NCBI RefSeq assembly: GCF_011039275.1
Contig: NZ_JAAKGB010000001.1
Span: 310,001-374,000, forward strand
Direction: 5' to 3'
Origin: Streptococcus hyointestinalis
Lineage (GTDB): Bacteria > Bacillota > Bacilli > Lactobacillales > Streptococcaceae
DNA length: 64,000 nt
Under the pieces are notes generated by a model that was given only the letters and a program-made list of their open reading frames with translations, made no database searches and was not told the origin of the DNA. Each line of letters begins with the position of its first letter. Within the stretch, counting starts at the first letter, position 1. The translations under genes and the position numbers were made by a program. Below, one piece after another: positions 50,270 through 60,405 of the stretch.

Positions 50270-50290
50270 ACGTATTGTCTAATCTTTTTT
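50259..50290 (+). terminator. Terminator of HAD gene
   Basis: Perfect 13-bp stem (50259-50271 with 50277-50289), loop GTATT, T-run. It overlaps the last codons. Confidence 0.88.
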
Positions 50291-50344
50291 ACTTTGCTTT
50301 ATAAAATAGCTTGAATCATCAAATTAAAAAATTCTTAAAATAAC

Positions 50345-50374
50345 TTGATTTTAAGCCGTAGTTTATGCTAGAAT
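50345..50374 (+). promoter_or_regulatory. fabM promoter
   Basis: TTGATT (50345-50350), 18-bp spacer, extended -10 TGC-TAGAAT (50366-50374). The FabT-like box lies about 10 bp downstream of the expected start. Confidence 0.6.
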
Positions 50375-50390
50375 AGTTTTGTTTTTGAAT

Positions 50391-50407
50391 AGTTTGATTA
50401 TCAAATT
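50391..50407. promoter_or_regulatory. FabT-like box before fabM
   Basis: AGTTTGATTATCAAATT contains the palindrome TTTGA-TTA-TCAAA, the FabT operator core. FabT represses fatty-acid synthesis genes when loaded acyl-ACP is present. Confidence 0.8.
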
Positions 50408-50432
50408 AAAAGTATAGAGAAAAGGAGACATG

Positions 50433-51224
50433 ATGTCTTTTAAACACATTACCTATGATGTGGAGGATGAGGTCGCTAGACTAACGCTTAATCGTCCAGA
50501 AGTGTCAAACGGCTTTAATATCCCCATTTGCGAAGAAATCTTATCTGCTCTTGATATGGCAGCAAAGGACGAGGCAGTGCGTATCCTTACGTTTGCTGCC
50601 AATGGAAAAGTTTTCTCAGTAGGGGGCGACTTGGTTGAGATGGAGCGTGCTGTTGCAGCAGACGATGTTCAATCACTTGTTCGAATCGCTGAGTTGGTCA
50701 ATGACATTTCCTTTGCTATCAAGAAATTGCCAAAGCCTGTTATTATGCTAACAGACGGTGCTGTTGCAGGTGCTGCAGCTAATATGGCAGTGGCTTGTGA
50801 TTTTGTCATTGCTTCTGACAAGACTAAGTTCATCCAAGCTTTTGTGGGCGTTGGTTTGGCGCCTGATGCAGGTGGTTTGTACCTCTTAGCAAAAGCTATT
50901 GGCGTTAATCGTGCCACTCATCTTGCCATGACAGGAGAAGGGCTAAAAGCTGATAAAGCTCTTGAATACGGCATTGTCTACAAGGTTTGTGAGTCTGAAA
51001 AGTTAGAAAAAACGGCGCAACAACTCATCAAAAAGTTGAAGCGCAGCTCAGTCAACTCCTTTAAAGCCATCAAAGAAATGGTTTGGCAAAGTTCCTTTAC
51101 CGACTGGGAGGCTTATGCGAAGTTAGAGCTTGATTTGCAAAAATCCTTAGCCTTTACCGACGACTTTAAAGAGGGTGTGCGTGCCTACACTGAAAAACGT
51201 CGTCCTCAGTTTAAGGGAAAATAA
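50433..51224 (+). CDS. fabM: Trans-2,cis-3-decenoyl-ACP isomerase FabM
   Basis: Crotonase-fold isomerase that introduces the cis double bond for unsaturated fatty acids in streptococci. It has 263 residues with [19 protein letters not shown] near the start, the oxyanion-hole region FSVGGDL, and [27 protein letters not shown] (50421-50427) is 5 nt from ATG 50433, favouring it over ATG 50430. It is the first gene of the FAS cluster and is separated from fabT by a second FabT-like box. Confidence 0.9.
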   Translation: MSFKHITYDVEDEVARLTLNRPEVSNGFNIPICEEILSALDMAAKDEAVRILTFAANGKVFSVGGDLVEMERAVAADDVQSLVRIAELVNDISFAIKKLPKPVIMLTDGAVAGAAANMAVACDFVIASDKTKFIQAFVGVGLAPDAGGLYLLAKAIGVNRATHLAMTGEGLKADKALEYGIVYKVCESEKLEKTAQQLIKKLKRSSVNSFKAIKEMVWQSSFTDWEAYAKLELDLQKSLAFTDDFKEGVRAYTEKRRPQFKGK

Positions 51225-51271
51225 AAGAAAGCCATTCTTTGAAAGACTTGCAAAAAAGCGTGACTTTTGTT

Positions 51272-51292
51272 AAACTTTGATAGTCAAAGTTT
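51272..51292. promoter_or_regulatory. FabT-like box before fabT
   Basis: Perfect palindrome AAACTTTGA-TAG-TCAAAGTTT, 22 bp before the fabT start; likely autoregulation. Confidence 0.82.
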
Positions 51293-51313
51293 TATGTAAA
51301 GGAGTGAGGGAAC

Positions 51314-51748
51314 TTGGATTATAGTCAAATCAATGCTTATCTCGTAGATATTTTCAATAAGGTTTTAGTCATCGAGGAAATGAGCTTGAAAACAAGCCAG
51401 TTTAGTGACATTTCGCTAAAAGAGATGCACACGATTGAAATTATTGGTAAGGATGATAAAGTGACTCCAAGTGACATCGCTCGTGCGCAGATGATCACAC
51501 TAGGAACAGTAACAGCAAGTCTGAATAAGCTTGAAGCTAAAGGCTATATTGAGCGCAGGCGTTCACAGTCTGATCGTAGGGTTGTTTATCTGAGTTTGAC
51601 GAAAAAAGGGCGTTTGGTTGATCGGTTGCATAGCAAATTCCATAAGCGTTTGGTTGATCAAATTGTCGAGGATTTTGACGAAACAGATGTTGAAGCTCTG
51701 ACCAAGGGGTTGAGCAATTTACATCAATTTTTAGAGGAGCTCGTCTAA
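51314..51748 (+). CDS. fabT: MarR-family regulator FabT
   Basis: Repressor of the FAS cluster, using acyl-ACP as corepressor. It has 144 residues with a MarR winged helix: [51 protein letters not shown] is the DNA-binding helix-wing region (about 55-105, described here by position). The start is TTG 51314 with GAGGG 3 nt before it. Its stop shares one base with the fabH ATG (TAATG). Confidence 0.93.
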   Translation: MDYSQINAYLVDIFNKVLVIEEMSLKTSQFSDISLKEMHTIEIIGKDDKVTPSDIARAQMITLGTVTASLNKLEAKGYIERRRSQSDRRVVYLSLTKKGRLVDRLHSKFHKRLVDQIVEDFDETDVEALTKGLSNLHQFLEELV

Positions 51749-52722
51749 TGAGATATGCAAAGATTAGTCAAGTGGCGCATTATGTGCCCTCACAAGTCAT
51801 TACAAATGATGATTTATCACAGATAATGGATACGAGTGATGAGTGGATTTCAAGCCGTACAGGTATTAAAAATCGCCATATCACAAAAGATGAATCAACA
51901 GCTGATTTAGCGAGTCAAGTAGCCAAACAATTACTTGAGAAAGCTTCTCTTGAGGCTGGTAGCATTGATTTTATTATCGTAGCGACAGTGACGCCAGACA
52001 GTATGATGCCGTCAACCGCAGCCAAGGTTCAAGCAGCTATCGGTGCGACAAATGCTTTTGTCTTTGATTTGACAGCGGCGTGTAGTGGCTTTGTATTTGC
52101 CTTATCAACGGCTGAAAAGTTTATCCAGTCTGGGCTTTACCAAAAGGGTTTGGTGATTGGAGCTGAAACCTTTTCTAAGACCATTGACTGGAGCGACCGC
52201 AGAACGGCAGTGCTGTTTGGTGATGGTGCTGGTGGGGTTTTGCTTGAAGCGTCCGATAAAGCACACTTTTTAGCAGAGTCTCTGCATGCAGACGGTAGTA
52301 GAGGAGATGGGCTCATCTCGGGTGTTGTCGGTCTTAACTCACCATTTTCAGTGGTTGAGGACAATCTTCCTTATGTGACTATGGATGGGCGTGCTATTTT
52401 TGACTTTACCATCCGTGATGTGTCAAAAAGTATTGCAGAGCTCATTGAGAGCTCAAACTTTACAGCAGATAGCATTGACTATCTCTTGCTTCATCAGGCT
52501 AATATCCGTATCCTAGACAAGATGGCTAAGAAAATCGGTGTTGATAGAGAGAAGTTTTTAGCCAATATGATGGAGTATGGCAACACCTGTGCCGCAAGTA
52601 TTCCGATATTATTATCCGAGTCGGTAGACAATGGCACTATTAGATTAGACGGCAGCCAAACAATTTTACTATCAGGTTTTGGTGGAGGATTGACATGGGG
52701 CAGTCTAATTGTTAAAATTTAG
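51748..52722 (+). CDS. fabH: 3-oxoacyl-ACP synthase III (FabH)
   Basis: Starts fatty-acid synthesis by condensing acetyl-CoA with malonyl-ACP. It has 324 residues with the Cys-His-Asn triad: Cys112 in TAACSGF, the His in LLHQANIRI, and the Asn in [10 protein letters not shown]. It overlaps fabT by one base and is 85 nt upstream of acpP. Confidence 0.96.
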   Translation: MRYAKISQVAHYVPSQVITNDDLSQIMDTSDEWISSRTGIKNRHITKDESTADLASQVAKQLLEKASLEAGSIDFIIVATVTPDSMMPSTAAKVQAAIGATNAFVFDLTAACSGFVFALSTAEKFIQSGLYQKGLVIGAETFSKTIDWSDRRTAVLFGDGAGGVLLEASDKAHFLAESLHADGSRGDGLISGVVGLNSPFSVVEDNLPYVTMDGRAIFDFTIRDVSKSIAELIESSNFTADSIDYLLLHQANIRILDKMAKKIGVDREKFLANMMEYGNTCAASIPILLSESVDNGTIRLDGSQTILLSGFGGGLTWGSLIVKI

Positions 52723-52807
52723 GTATATTGTGCATAAGCACAGTTATATAGACTTTAGCTAGTTGTTAGCTAATCAATCACATTATTTATTTAAAAGGAG
52801 CTATATC

Positions 52808-53032
52808 ATGGCAGTATTTGAAAAAGTACAAGAAATTATCGTTGAAGAACTTGGTAAAGAGACAGATGAAGTGACAATGGAAACAACTTTTGATGATCTT
52901 GACGCAGACTCACTTGATGTTTTCCAAGTAATCTCTGAAATCGAAGATGAATTCGACATCCAAATCGAAACTGAAGAAGGTCTTAACACAGTTGGTGACT
53001 TGGTTGCTTACGTTGAAGAAAAAACAAAATAA
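52808..53032 (+). CDS. acpP: Acyl carrier protein
   Basis: Small acidic protein (74 residues) that carries growing acyl chains on 4'-phosphopantetheine attached to Ser35 in DADSLD. AAAAGGAG precedes ATG 52808; an upstream in-frame start at 52763 is not needed. Codon use is strongly biased. It is followed by an unusually structured 276-nt gap before fabK. Confidence 0.95.
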   Translation: MAVFEKVQEIIVEELGKETDEVTMETTFDDLDADSLDVFQVISEIEDEFDIQIETEEGLNTVGDLVAYVEEKTK

Positions 53033-53097
53033 AGACTAGCAACTAACGCAGATGCTTTTTTAGCGCATGGTGGTTGCAATAGCATAAAAACCATGCA

Positions 53098-53134
53098 GGA
53101 GTGGACAGCAAGCACAAAGGCTTGTGTTCGCTCC
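53098..53134 (+). repeat. 15-bp imperfect hairpin in the acpP-fabK gap
   Basis: 53098-53113 pairs with 53120-53134 over 15 bp with one bulged G (53108) and a six-base loop. A smaller stem GCATGGT / ACCATGC lies just upstream (53065-53071 with 53090-53096). No long T-run follows, so it is at most a weak terminator. Confidence 0.65.
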
Positions 53135-53150
53135 TTATTAGTAGCTAGAT

Positions 53151-53167
53151 AGTTTGACCTTCAAATT
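53151..53167. promoter_or_regulatory. FabT-like box before fabK
   Basis: AGTTTGACCTTCAAATT keeps the TTTGA-n3-TCAAA core. It would control the distal fabK-accA part of the cluster separately from fabM and fabT. Confidence 0.72.
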
Positions 53168-53226
53168 ATAAAGGTCACATCTTTATCAAATTCTATTGAC
53201 AAGCGCTTTAGTAATATAGAGCTAGA

Positions 53227-53285
53227 TAAGCGATTAAAGGTGGAATAGAACGCTTCTAGCGTTTTGTTTCCGCTTTAGTCGCTTA
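53227..53285 (+). repeat. 27-bp hairpin directly upstream of fabK
   Basis: 53227-53254 pairs with 53258-53285: 27 pairs (four G-U), one bulge on each arm (53239, 53269), loop TCT. It ends 23 nt before the fabK ATG and is not followed by T residues. It is a transcript structure, probably a leader or stability element, or the remnant of a small repeat. Confidence 0.8.
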
Positions 53286-53308
53286 GCCAAGATTTAGAAA
53301 GTGTAGAT

Positions 53309-54268
53309 ATGAAAAGTCGTATTACAGAATTATTAAACATTAAATATCCTATTTTTCAAGGTGGTATGGCATGGGTTGCTGATGGTGATTTGGCAGCTGC
53401 CGTATCAAAAGCAGGTGGTTTAGGTATTATCGGTGGTGGTAACGCTCCTAAAGAAGTCGTCAAGGCTAATATTGATAAGATTAAAGCCGTGACAGACAAA
53501 CCTTTCGGGGTTAATATCATGCTCCTCTCACCATTTGTCGAAGACATTGTTGATCTTGTCATTGAAGAAGGGGTCAAGGTTGTCACAACTGGTGCTGGTA
53601 ATCCAGGGAAATACATGGATCGTTTTCACGAAGCAGGGATTACTGTTATCCCAGTGGTTCCAAGTGTAGCTCTTGCCCGTCGTATGGAAAAAATGGGAGC
53701 TGACGCTGTCATTGCTGAAGGTATGGAAGCAGGAGGTCACATTGGTAAGTTGACCACTATGACACTTGTGCGCCAAGTGGTGGATGCGGTGTCTATTCCT
53801 GTTATTGCAGCTGGTGGTATTGCTGATGGACGAGGTGCTGCAGCAGGCTTTATGTTGGGAGCTGAAGCTATCCAAGTCGGTACTCGCTTTGTTGTCGCTA
53901 AAGAGTCTAATGCTCACCCTAACTTTAAGGCAAAAATCTTAAAAGCAAAAGACATCGATACGGTAGTGTCTGCACAAGTTGTGGGACACCCTGTACGTGC
54001 CCTTAAAAATAAATTGGCAACAGCCTATGCTAAGGCTGAAAAAGATTTCTTAGCTGGAAAAATCACCCAAGCAGAAATCGAAGAACTCGGCGCTGGTGCA
54101 CTCCGTAATGCCGTTGTTGATGGTGATGTCGACTATGGTTCTGTGATGGCAGGTCAAATTGCAGGTTTTGTTAGCAAAGAAGAAACCTGTGAAGAGATTT
54201 TAAAAGACCTCTACTACGGCGCCCGTGATGTTATCCTAGAAGAAGCTAAACGCTGGGAAGAAGATTAA
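53309..54268 (+). CDS. fabK: Enoyl-ACP reductase II (FabK)
   Basis: FMN-dependent, NADH-using reductase of the last step of each elongation cycle; its presence instead of FabI makes streptococci triclosan tolerant. It has 319 residues: YPIFQGGMAWVADGDLAAAVSKAGG at the start, GADAVIAEGMEAGGHIG, and the phosphate-binding IAAGGIADGRG. The RBS is weak (AGAAAG) and lies just after the long hairpin. Confidence 0.95.
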   Translation: MKSRITELLNIKYPIFQGGMAWVADGDLAAAVSKAGGLGIIGGGNAPKEVVKANIDKIKAVTDKPFGVNIMLLSPFVEDIVDLVIEEGVKVVTTGAGNPGKYMDRFHEAGITVIPVVPSVALARRMEKMGADAVIAEGMEAGGHIGKLTTMTLVRQVVDAVSIPVIAAGGIADGRGAAAGFMLGAEAIQVGTRFVVAKESNAHPNFKAKILKAKDIDTVVSAQVVGHPVRALKNKLATAYAKAEKDFLAGKITQAEIEELGAGALRNAVVDGDVDYGSVMAGQIAGFVSKEETCEEILKDLYYGARDVILEEAKRWEED

Positions 54269-54328
54269 CACTTCTTTTGAGCTAAACAAAAAACACTCTC
54301 TAACTGATCTTAGAGAATGGAGGACAAA

Positions 54329-55249
54329 ATGACGAAAACCGCATTCTTATTTGCAGGTCAAGGTGCCCAAAGTCTTGGAATGGCGCGTGATCTCTATGAG
54401 ACCTACCCGATTGTACAAGAAACTTTTAATCAAGCAAGTCAGGTTTTAGGCTATGATGTGCGCAAGTTGATTGACGAAGATGAGGAAAAACTCAATCAAA
54501 CCCGCTACACCCAACCTGCTATTTTAACAACTTCTGTTGCGATTTATCGCTTGCTTTTTGAAAAAGGAATTACCGCAGATATGGTTGCAGGTCTTTCCTT
54601 GGGCGAGTACTCAGCTCTAGTAGCTTCTGGAGCACTTGATTTTGAGAGTGCTTTGGCACTTGTCGTAAAGCGTGGTGAATACATGGAGTCAGCTGCTCCG
54701 TGTGGTAGTGGTAAGATGGTCGCTGTCCTCAATACACCGGTGGACACGATTGAGGAGGCATGTAAGAAAGCCTCTAGAGAGGGTATCGTCTCTCTAGCTA
54801 ACTACAATACACCGACACAAATCGTTATCGGTGGCGAAGTTGCAGCAGTTGATGCGGCTGTGGATTACCTCAAAGAAGCTGGCGCTAAGCGCCTTGTCCC
54901 ACTAAAAGTATCTGGTCCCTTCCACACGGCTTTATTGAAGCCTGCCAGTGACAAGTTAGCTAAAGAGCTTGAGGCAGTTACTTTTGAGGACTTTAAGTTG
55001 CCACTCATTGGCAATACAAAAGCACGTGTCATGGAAAAAAGTGAGATTAAGACTCTACTAGCTCGTCAAGTCATGGAGCCGGTGCGTTTTTATGAGTCGA
55101 TTGACACAATGGTTTCACTGGGTATGACAGATGTGATTGAGATTGGTCCAGGTAAGGTGTTGGCTGGTTTCTTGAAAAAAATTGATAAGACAATTCCAAG
55201 TGTTTCTGTCTACGACAAGGCTAGCTTGGAAGAACTACTTGCGAGATAG
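54329..55249 (+). CDS. fabD: Malonyl-CoA:ACP transacylase
   Basis: Loads malonyl groups onto ACP. From ATG 54329 it has 306 residues; GGAGG at 54319-54323 decides this start over ATG 54317. Nucleophile Ser90 is in GLSLGEYSAL and the catalytic His in GPFHTALL. FLFAGQGAQ at 7-15 is typical. fabG follows after 11 nt. Confidence 0.95.
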   Translation: MTKTAFLFAGQGAQSLGMARDLYETYPIVQETFNQASQVLGYDVRKLIDEDEEKLNQTRYTQPAILTTSVAIYRLLFEKGITADMVAGLSLGEYSALVASGALDFESALALVVKRGEYMESAAPCGSGKMVAVLNTPVDTIEEACKKASREGIVSLANYNTPTQIVIGGEVAAVDAAVDYLKEAGAKRLVPLKVSGPFHTALLKPASDKLAKELEAVTFEDFKLPLIGNTKARVMEKSEIKTLLARQVMEPVRFYESIDTMVSLGMTDVIEIGPGKVLAGFLKKIDKTIPSVSVYDKASLEELLAR

Positions 55250-55260
55250 GAGGCAATAAT

Positions 55261-55995
55261 TTGGAACTTCATGGAAAAACGGTTTTTGTAACAGGTTCAA
55301 CACGTGGTATCGGCTTAGCGATTGCTCATAAATTTGCGCAACTAGGTGCCAATGTTGTCCTCAATGGACGTCGTGCGGTGCCTGAGAGCCTACTTGAGAC
55401 ATTTTCACACTACAATGGCGAGGTTCTAGCTGTTAGTGGCGATGTGTCTGATGAGGCTGATAGCAAACGCATGGTAGCTGAAGCAACTAAGATTTTAGGT
55501 AACATTGATGTCCTAGTCAATAATGCAGGTATCACAAACGATAAGCTCATGCTCAAAATGACACAAGAGGACTTTGAAAAAGTCTTGAAAGTCAACTTGA
55601 CAGGTGCCTTTAACATGACACAGGCAGTTCTAAAGCCTATGAGTAAGGCACGTTCTGGTGCTATTATCAACATCTCAAGTGTTGTTGGCTTGGTTGGAAA
55701 TGTCGGACAAGCCAATTATGCAGCTTCAAAAGCAGGTTTGATTGGCTTTAGCAAGTCAGTAGCACGTGAGGTTGCTGGTCGTGGTGTCCGTGTCAATGTA
55801 GTAGCGCCAGGATTTATCGAGTCTGATATGACAGATGCTATTCCTGATAAGCTAAAGGATGCCATGCTAGCGCAAATCCCGATGAAGCGTATCGGAAAAC
55901 CTGAAGAGGTTGCTGAAGTGGTCGCATTTTTAGCAAAACAAGAATATCTAACAGGTCAAGTGCTTGCCATTGATGGTGGCATGACCATGCAATAA
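55261..55995 (+). CDS. fabG: 3-oxoacyl-ACP reductase
   Basis: NADPH-dependent short-chain dehydrogenase, 244 residues. It has the cofactor motif TGSTRGIG, NNAG, the catalytic Ser in NISSVVG and YAASKAG. The start is TTG 55261 with AGGAGG upstream. It lies between fabD and fabF in the standard order. Confidence 0.95.
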   Translation: MELHGKTVFVTGSTRGIGLAIAHKFAQLGANVVLNGRRAVPESLLETFSHYNGEVLAVSGDVSDEADSKRMVAEATKILGNIDVLVNNAGITNDKLMLKMTQEDFEKVLKVNLTGAFNMTQAVLKPMSKARSGAIINISSVVGLVGNVGQANYAASKAGLIGFSKSVAREVAGRGVRVNVVAPGFIESDMTDAIPDKLKDAMLAQIPMKRIGKPEEVAEVVAFLAKQEYLTGQVLAIDGGMTMQ

Positions 55996-56010
55996 GAAGA
56001 GGGTAGGTTA

Positions 56011-57243
56011 ATGACTGAAAATAGAGTAGTTGTAACAGGTTATGGTGTCACATCACCAATCGGAAATACTCCAGAAGAATTTTGGAACAGTTTAAAAACA
56101 GGAAAAATTGGAATTGGTCCGATCACAAAGTTTGACACAACAGATTTTAGTGTTTACAATGCCGGTGAAATCCAAGATTTCCCATTTGATAAATACTTTG
56201 TACGTAAAGACAAAAATAGAATGGACATGTACTCTCTTTATGCGATTTATGCAGCGCTAGAGGCTGTAGAAATGGCACAATTAGAGACAGACAATCTCGA
56301 TCACGACCGTGTTGGTGTTATCGTTTCAAGCGGTATCGGTGGTCTACAAGAGCTAGAAGATCAGATTACACGCTTAAATGCCCGTGGTCCAAAGCGTGTA
56401 CAGCCGATGTTTATCCCTAAAGCCTTGTCTAATATGGCTGCTGGAAATATCGCTATGCGCTTAAATGCTCAAGGGGTATGTAAGTCTGTCACAACAGCCT
56501 GTGCGTCTGCTAATGACGCTATCGGCGAAGCCTTTCGTGAAATCAAATTTGGGCTTCAAGATGTGGTCATCTGTGGTGGTTCTGAAAGTTCTATCACAAA
56601 AATCGGTATCGCAGGTTTCCAAAACCTAACAGCTCTTTCTCAAACAGAAGATCCAGCACGTTCTTCTATCCCATTTGACAAGGATAGAAATGGCTTTGTC
56701 ATGGGTGAGGGAGCAGGTATCCTTATTTTAGAGAGCCTAGAGCACGCTCAAAAACGTGGCGCTACTATTCTAGCAGAAGTTGTTGGTTATGGAAATACCT
56801 GTGATGCTTATCACATGACAACACCAACACCAGACGGCTCAGGTGCAGCAAAAGCTATGAAACTAGCGATGAATGAAGCAGGTATCGACGCTAGTCAAGT
56901 TGGCTATGTCAATGCCCATGGAACATCTACACAAGCCAATGAACACAGTGAAAGCCAAGCTATTGTCGCTGTTCTTGGAAAAGATGTGCCAGTATCTTCT
57001 ACAAAATCCTTTACAGGACACCTTCTAGGGGCTGCAGGTGGTGTTGAAGCTATTGCTACTATCGAAGCTATTCGTCACCAGTATGTGCCAATGACAGCTG
57101 GTACCAAGGAATTATCAGAAGATATCGAAGCTAACGTCATCTATGGTCAAGGTGTGGATGCTCCAATTGAGTACGCTCTTTCTAACACTTTTGGCTTTGG
57201 TGGACACAATGCCGTGACAGCTTTCAAACGTTGGGAGGATTAG
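56011..57243 (+). CDS. fabF: 3-oxoacyl-ACP synthase II
   Basis: Elongating condensing enzyme, 410 residues. Nucleophile Cys164 is in TTACASANDA, with the catalytic His residues in NAHGTST and TGHLLGAAGG. It is the target of platensimycin/cerulenin-type inhibitors. The stop is followed immediately by the accB GTG. Confidence 0.96.
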   Translation: MTENRVVVTGYGVTSPIGNTPEEFWNSLKTGKIGIGPITKFDTTDFSVYNAGEIQDFPFDKYFVRKDKNRMDMYSLYAIYAALEAVEMAQLETDNLDHDRVGVIVSSGIGGLQELEDQITRLNARGPKRVQPMFIPKALSNMAAGNIAMRLNAQGVCKSVTTACASANDAIGEAFREIKFGLQDVVICGGSESSITKIGIAGFQNLTALSQTEDPARSSIPFDKDRNGFVMGEGAGILILESLEHAQKRGATILAEVVGYGNTCDAYHMTTPTPDGSGAAKAMKLAMNEAGIDASQVGYVNAHGTSTQANEHSESQAIVAVLGKDVPVSSTKSFTGHLLGAAGGVEAIATIEAIRHQYVPMTAGTKELSEDIEANVIYGQGVDAPIEYALSNTFGFGGHNAVTAFKRWED

Positions 57244-57244
57244 T

Positions 57245-57712
57245 GTGAATATCTCAGAAATCAAAGAATTGATGGCGCAGTTTGACAGCTCTAGCTTGCG
57301 TGAGTTTTCTTACCGCAATGCTAGTGATGAATTGCACTTCAGCAAAAACAGCTTAGTGTCTGCTGAAAAGACAGCTGAGCCTATCTTAGAAGTTCCGCTA
57401 ACACCTATTGAAGCGCAGCCTGCTAGTGTTAATTCTGCACCAGTAGAGGTAGAAGTAAGCACAGAAGTTGTTGCAGAGGGCGACCTTGTAGAGAGTCCTT
57501 TGGTTGGTGTGGCTTACTTAGCACCAGCACCTGACAAGCCAAACTTTGTCTCTGTTGGCGATACTGTCAAAAAAGGACAAACGCTTCTTATCATCGAAGC
57601 GATGAAAGTCATGAACGAAGTACCGGCACCTAAAGACGGTGTGGTCACTGAAGTTCTGGTTGAAAATGAAGAAGTTGTAGAATTTGGTAAAGGATTGGTA
57701 CGTATTAAATGA
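57245..57712 (+). CDS. accB: Biotin carboxyl carrier protein of acetyl-CoA carboxylase
   Basis: Carries carboxybiotin between AccC and AccA/D. It has 155 residues: a short N-terminal domain, a Pro/Ala/Val-rich linker (about 45-80) and the biotinyl domain with Lys121 in EAMKVMNE. The position after the biotin Lys is Val instead of the usual Met. The start is GTG 57245. It overlaps fabZ by 4 nt. Confidence 0.95.
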   Translation: MNISEIKELMAQFDSSSLREFSYRNASDELHFSKNSLVSAEKTAEPILEVPLTPIEAQPASVNSAPVEVEVSTEVVAEGDLVESPLVGVAYLAPAPDKPNFVSVGDTVKKGQTLLIIEAMKVMNEVPAPKDGVVTEVLVENEEVVEFGKGLVRIK

Positions 57713-58134
57713 TTGATATTACAAAAATTCGTGAAGCACTTCCTCATCGTTATCCCATGCTTTTGGTTGATAGAGTCCTAGAAGTATCTGAGGACGAAAT
57801 CACAGCTATTAAAAATGTGACCATCAACGAACCTTTCTTTAATGGGCATTTTCCAGAATACCCTGTTATGCCAGGAGTGCTCATCATGGAAGCTCTTGCG
57901 CAGACAGCAGGTGTCTTGGAATTGTCAAAAGAAGAAAACCAAGGAAAACTCGTCTTTTACGCTGGTATGGACAAGGTTCGCTTCAAAAAGCAAGTTGTTC
58001 CTGGCGATCAGCTTGTCATGACGGCAAAATTTGTCAAACGCCGTGGCACAATCGCTGTAGTAGAAGCTAAGGCAGAAGTAGACGGACAATTAGCCGCTAG
58101 TGGAACCTTAACCTTTGCGCTTGGTAAAAACTAG
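57709..58134 (+). CDS. fabZ: 3-hydroxyacyl-ACP dehydratase FabZ
   Basis: Hot-dog-fold dehydratase, 141 residues, active-site His47 in [12 protein letters not shown] and Glu61 in MEALAQ. Its position between accB and accC is the usual streptococcal order. It supplies trans-2-enoyl-ACP to both FabK and FabM. Confidence 0.96.
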   Translation: MIDITKIREALPHRYPMLLVDRVLEVSEDEITAIKNVTINEPFFNGHFPEYPVMPGVLIMEALAQTAGVLELSKEENQGKLVFYAGMDKVRFKKQVVPGDQLVMTAKFVKRRGTIAVVEAKAEVDGQLAASGTLTFALGKN

Positions 58135-58159
58135 AGAGTAACTAGAAGGGAAGAATGGG

Positions 58160-59530
58160 ATGTTCAAAAAACTATTGATTGCAAACCGTGGGGAAATTGC
58201 GGTGCGGATTATCCGTGCGGCACGTGAACTGGGAATTGCAACGGTTGCGGTTTATTCAGAAGCTGATAAAGAGGCGCTTCATACCATTCTAGCAGATGAA
58301 GCTATTTGCATTGGCCCTAGTAAATCAAGCGACTCTTATCTCAATATGAATACTGTGCTTTCTGCAGCCATTGTCACAGGAGCGCAAGCTATTCACCCAG
58401 GCTTTGGTTTTTTGAGTGAAAACTCAAAATTTGCCACCATGTGCGAGGAATTGCACATTAAATTCATCGGACCATCTGGACTTGTCATGGACAAGATGGG
58501 TGACAAGATCAATGCACGTGCTGAGATGATAAAAGCTAATGTCCCTGTTATTCCAGGCTCAAAAGGTGAGGTCACAACGACTCAAGAAGCGCTTGAAGTG
58601 GCAGACGCTATTGGCTATCCAGTCATGCTTAAAGCTTCAGCAGGTGGCGGTGGTAAAGGTATCCGCAAGGTTGAGCGCCAAGAAGACTTGGTGGCAGCTT
58701 TTGAGTCTGCCTCACAGGAAGCTCTTGCAGCCTTTGGTAATGGTGCTATGTACATTGAAAAGGTCATCTACCCTGCCCGCCACATTGAGGTTCAGGTTTT
58801 AGGCGATCATTTTGGCAATATCGTCCATCTAGGTGAGCGTGATTGCTCATTGCAGCGTAACAACCAAAAGGTCTTGGAAGAAAGCCCATCTATTGCGATT
58901 GGGGCGACTCTTCGTCAAAAGATTGGTGAGGCTGCTGTTCGAGCTGCCAAAGCTGTTTCCTATGAAAATGCAGGAACGATTGAGTTTCTCCTTGATGAAA
59001 AAACAGGCGAGTTCTACTTTATGGAGATGAATACACGTGTTCAAGTAGAGCACCCTGTGACTGAGTTTGTGACAGGCGTTGATATCGTCAAAGAGCAAAT
59101 TCGTATCGCAGCTGGGCAGCCATTGTCTGTTTCTCAAGAGGATATTTGCTTAAAAGGGCACGCTATTGAGTGCCGTATCAATGCTGAAAATCCTAAGTTT
59201 AACTTTGCACCAAGTCCAGGTAAGATTACTGAACTTTACTTGCCATCGGGTGGTGTTGGCTTGCGTGTGGACTCTGCTGTTTACCAAGGCTACACCATCC
59301 CGCCTTACTATGACAGTATGATTGCTAAAATCATCGTTCATGGCAGCAACCGTTTTGATGCGCTGATGAAAATGCAGCGTGCGCTGTATGAGCTTGAAAT
59401 TGAAGGTGTGGTAACCAATAGCGAGTTTCAGATGGACTTGATTTCTGACGCTCGTGTTATTGCAGGTGATTATGATACTGCCTTTTTGATGGAAACCTTT
59501 TTACCCGAGTACGAACAAACTGAGGACTAG
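58160..59530 (+). CDS. accC: Biotin carboxylase subunit of acetyl-CoA carboxylase
   Basis: ATP-grasp enzyme, 456 residues, that carboxylates biotin on AccB. It shows [23 protein letters not shown] at the start, the Gly-rich ATP loop [12 protein letters not shown], the metal site [14 protein letters not shown] and a C-terminal RIxAE block (CRINAE). GGGAAGAA lies before ATG 58160. accD follows after 8 nt. Confidence 0.97.
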   Translation: MFKKLLIANRGEIAVRIIRAARELGIATVAVYSEADKEALHTILADEAICIGPSKSSDSYLNMNTVLSAAIVTGAQAIHPGFGFLSENSKFATMCEELHIKFIGPSGLVMDKMGDKINARAEMIKANVPVIPGSKGEVTTTQEALEVADAIGYPVMLKASAGGGGKGIRKVERQEDLVAAFESASQEALAAFGNGAMYIEKVIYPARHIEVQVLGDHFGNIVHLGERDCSLQRNNQKVLEESPSIAIGATLRQKIGEAAVRAAKAVSYENAGTIEFLLDEKTGEFYFMEMNTRVQVEHPVTEFVTGVDIVKEQIRIAAGQPLSVSQEDICLKGHAIECRINAENPKFNFAPSPGKITELYLPSGGVGLRVDSAVYQGYTIPPYYDSMIAKIIVHGSNRFDALMKMQRALYELEIEGVVTNSEFQMDLISDARVIAGDYDTAFLMETFLPEYEQTED

Positions 59531-59538
59531 GAGGACTT

Positions 59539-60405
59539 ATGGCACTTTTTAGTAAAAAAGATAAATATATCCGTATCAATCCCAACCGTTCGGTGCGCCG
59601 TCAAGAAGAGCTAGAGTTACCAGAAGTTCCTGATGAGCTCTTTGCCAAGTGCCCAGCATGTCGGCACATGATTTACCAAAAGGACCTAGGGCTTGCCAAA
59701 ATCTGTCCACAGTGTCACTATAATTTTCGCATTAGCGCCAAAGAGCGTCTCTTGCTGACGGTGGATGAGGGCAGTTTTGAAGAGCTGTTTACTGGTATTG
59801 CTAGCAAAAATCCACTGCAATTTCCAGGCTATGAGGAAAAACTCGAAAAAGCAAAAGAGACAACGGGTCTTGATGAGGCAGTGCTTACTGGTTTAGCGAC
59901 TATTTGCGACCAAAAAGTAGCACTTGCTATCATGGATGCACACTTTATCATGGCAAGTATGGGAACGGTTGTCGGTGAGAAAATCACTCGCCTCTTTGAG
60001 CTAGCGACAAAAGAAAAGCTCCCTGTTGTCATTTTCACCGCTTCTGGTGGTGCCAGAATGCAAGAGGGTATCATGAGTCTGATGCAGATGGCAAAGATTT
60101 CTGCAGCTGTTAAGCGTCACTCAAACGCTGGTCTCTTTTATCTGACTGTTCTAACTGACCCAACGACGGGCGGGGTGACAGCTAGCTTTGCTATGGAAGG
60201 GGACATTATCCTTGCTGAGCCGCAAGCTCTTATTGGTTTTGCTGGGCGTCGTGTCATTGAGACAACGGTGCGTGAGGATTTGCCAGACCGTTTCCAAAAG
60301 GCAGAGTTTCTCTTGGAGCATGGCTTTGTGGACAAGATTGTGGAGCGTACAGACTTACGTCAGACCATCGCTCAGCTATTAGCATTGCACGGAGGTGAGT
60401 TATGA
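59539..60405 (+). CDS. accD: Acetyl-CoA carboxylase carboxyltransferase, beta subunit
   Basis: With AccA transfers CO2 from biotin to acetyl-CoA. It has 288 residues. The N-terminal zinc finger uses Cys38, Cys41, Cys56 and Cys59. The crotonase-like core has [11 protein letters not shown] and [16 protein letters not shown]. It overlaps accA by 4 nt (ATGA). Confidence 0.97.
   Translation: MALFSKKDKYIRINPNRSVRRQEELELPEVPDELFAKCPACRHMIYQKDLGLAKICPQCHYNFRISAKERLLLTVDEGSFEELFTGIASKNPLQFPGYEEKLEKAKETTGLDEAVLTGLATICDQKVALAIMDAHFIMASMGTVVGEKITRLFELATKEKLPVVIFTASGGARMQEGIMSLMQMAKISAAVKRHSNAGLFYLTVLTDPTTGGVTASFAMEGDIILAEPQALIGFAGRRVIETTVREDLPDRFQKAEFLLEHGFVDKIVERTDLRQTIAQLLALHGGEL

Noticed and set aside
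50311..50325. TTGAATCATCAAATT considered as a further FabT box before fabM
   Set aside because: The half sites are four bases apart instead of three and the left half is incomplete; the box at 50391 is far better.
53528..53917. Minus-strand open frame of 129 codons opposite fabK
   Set aside because: Fully inside fabK, with composition typical of an antisense frame.
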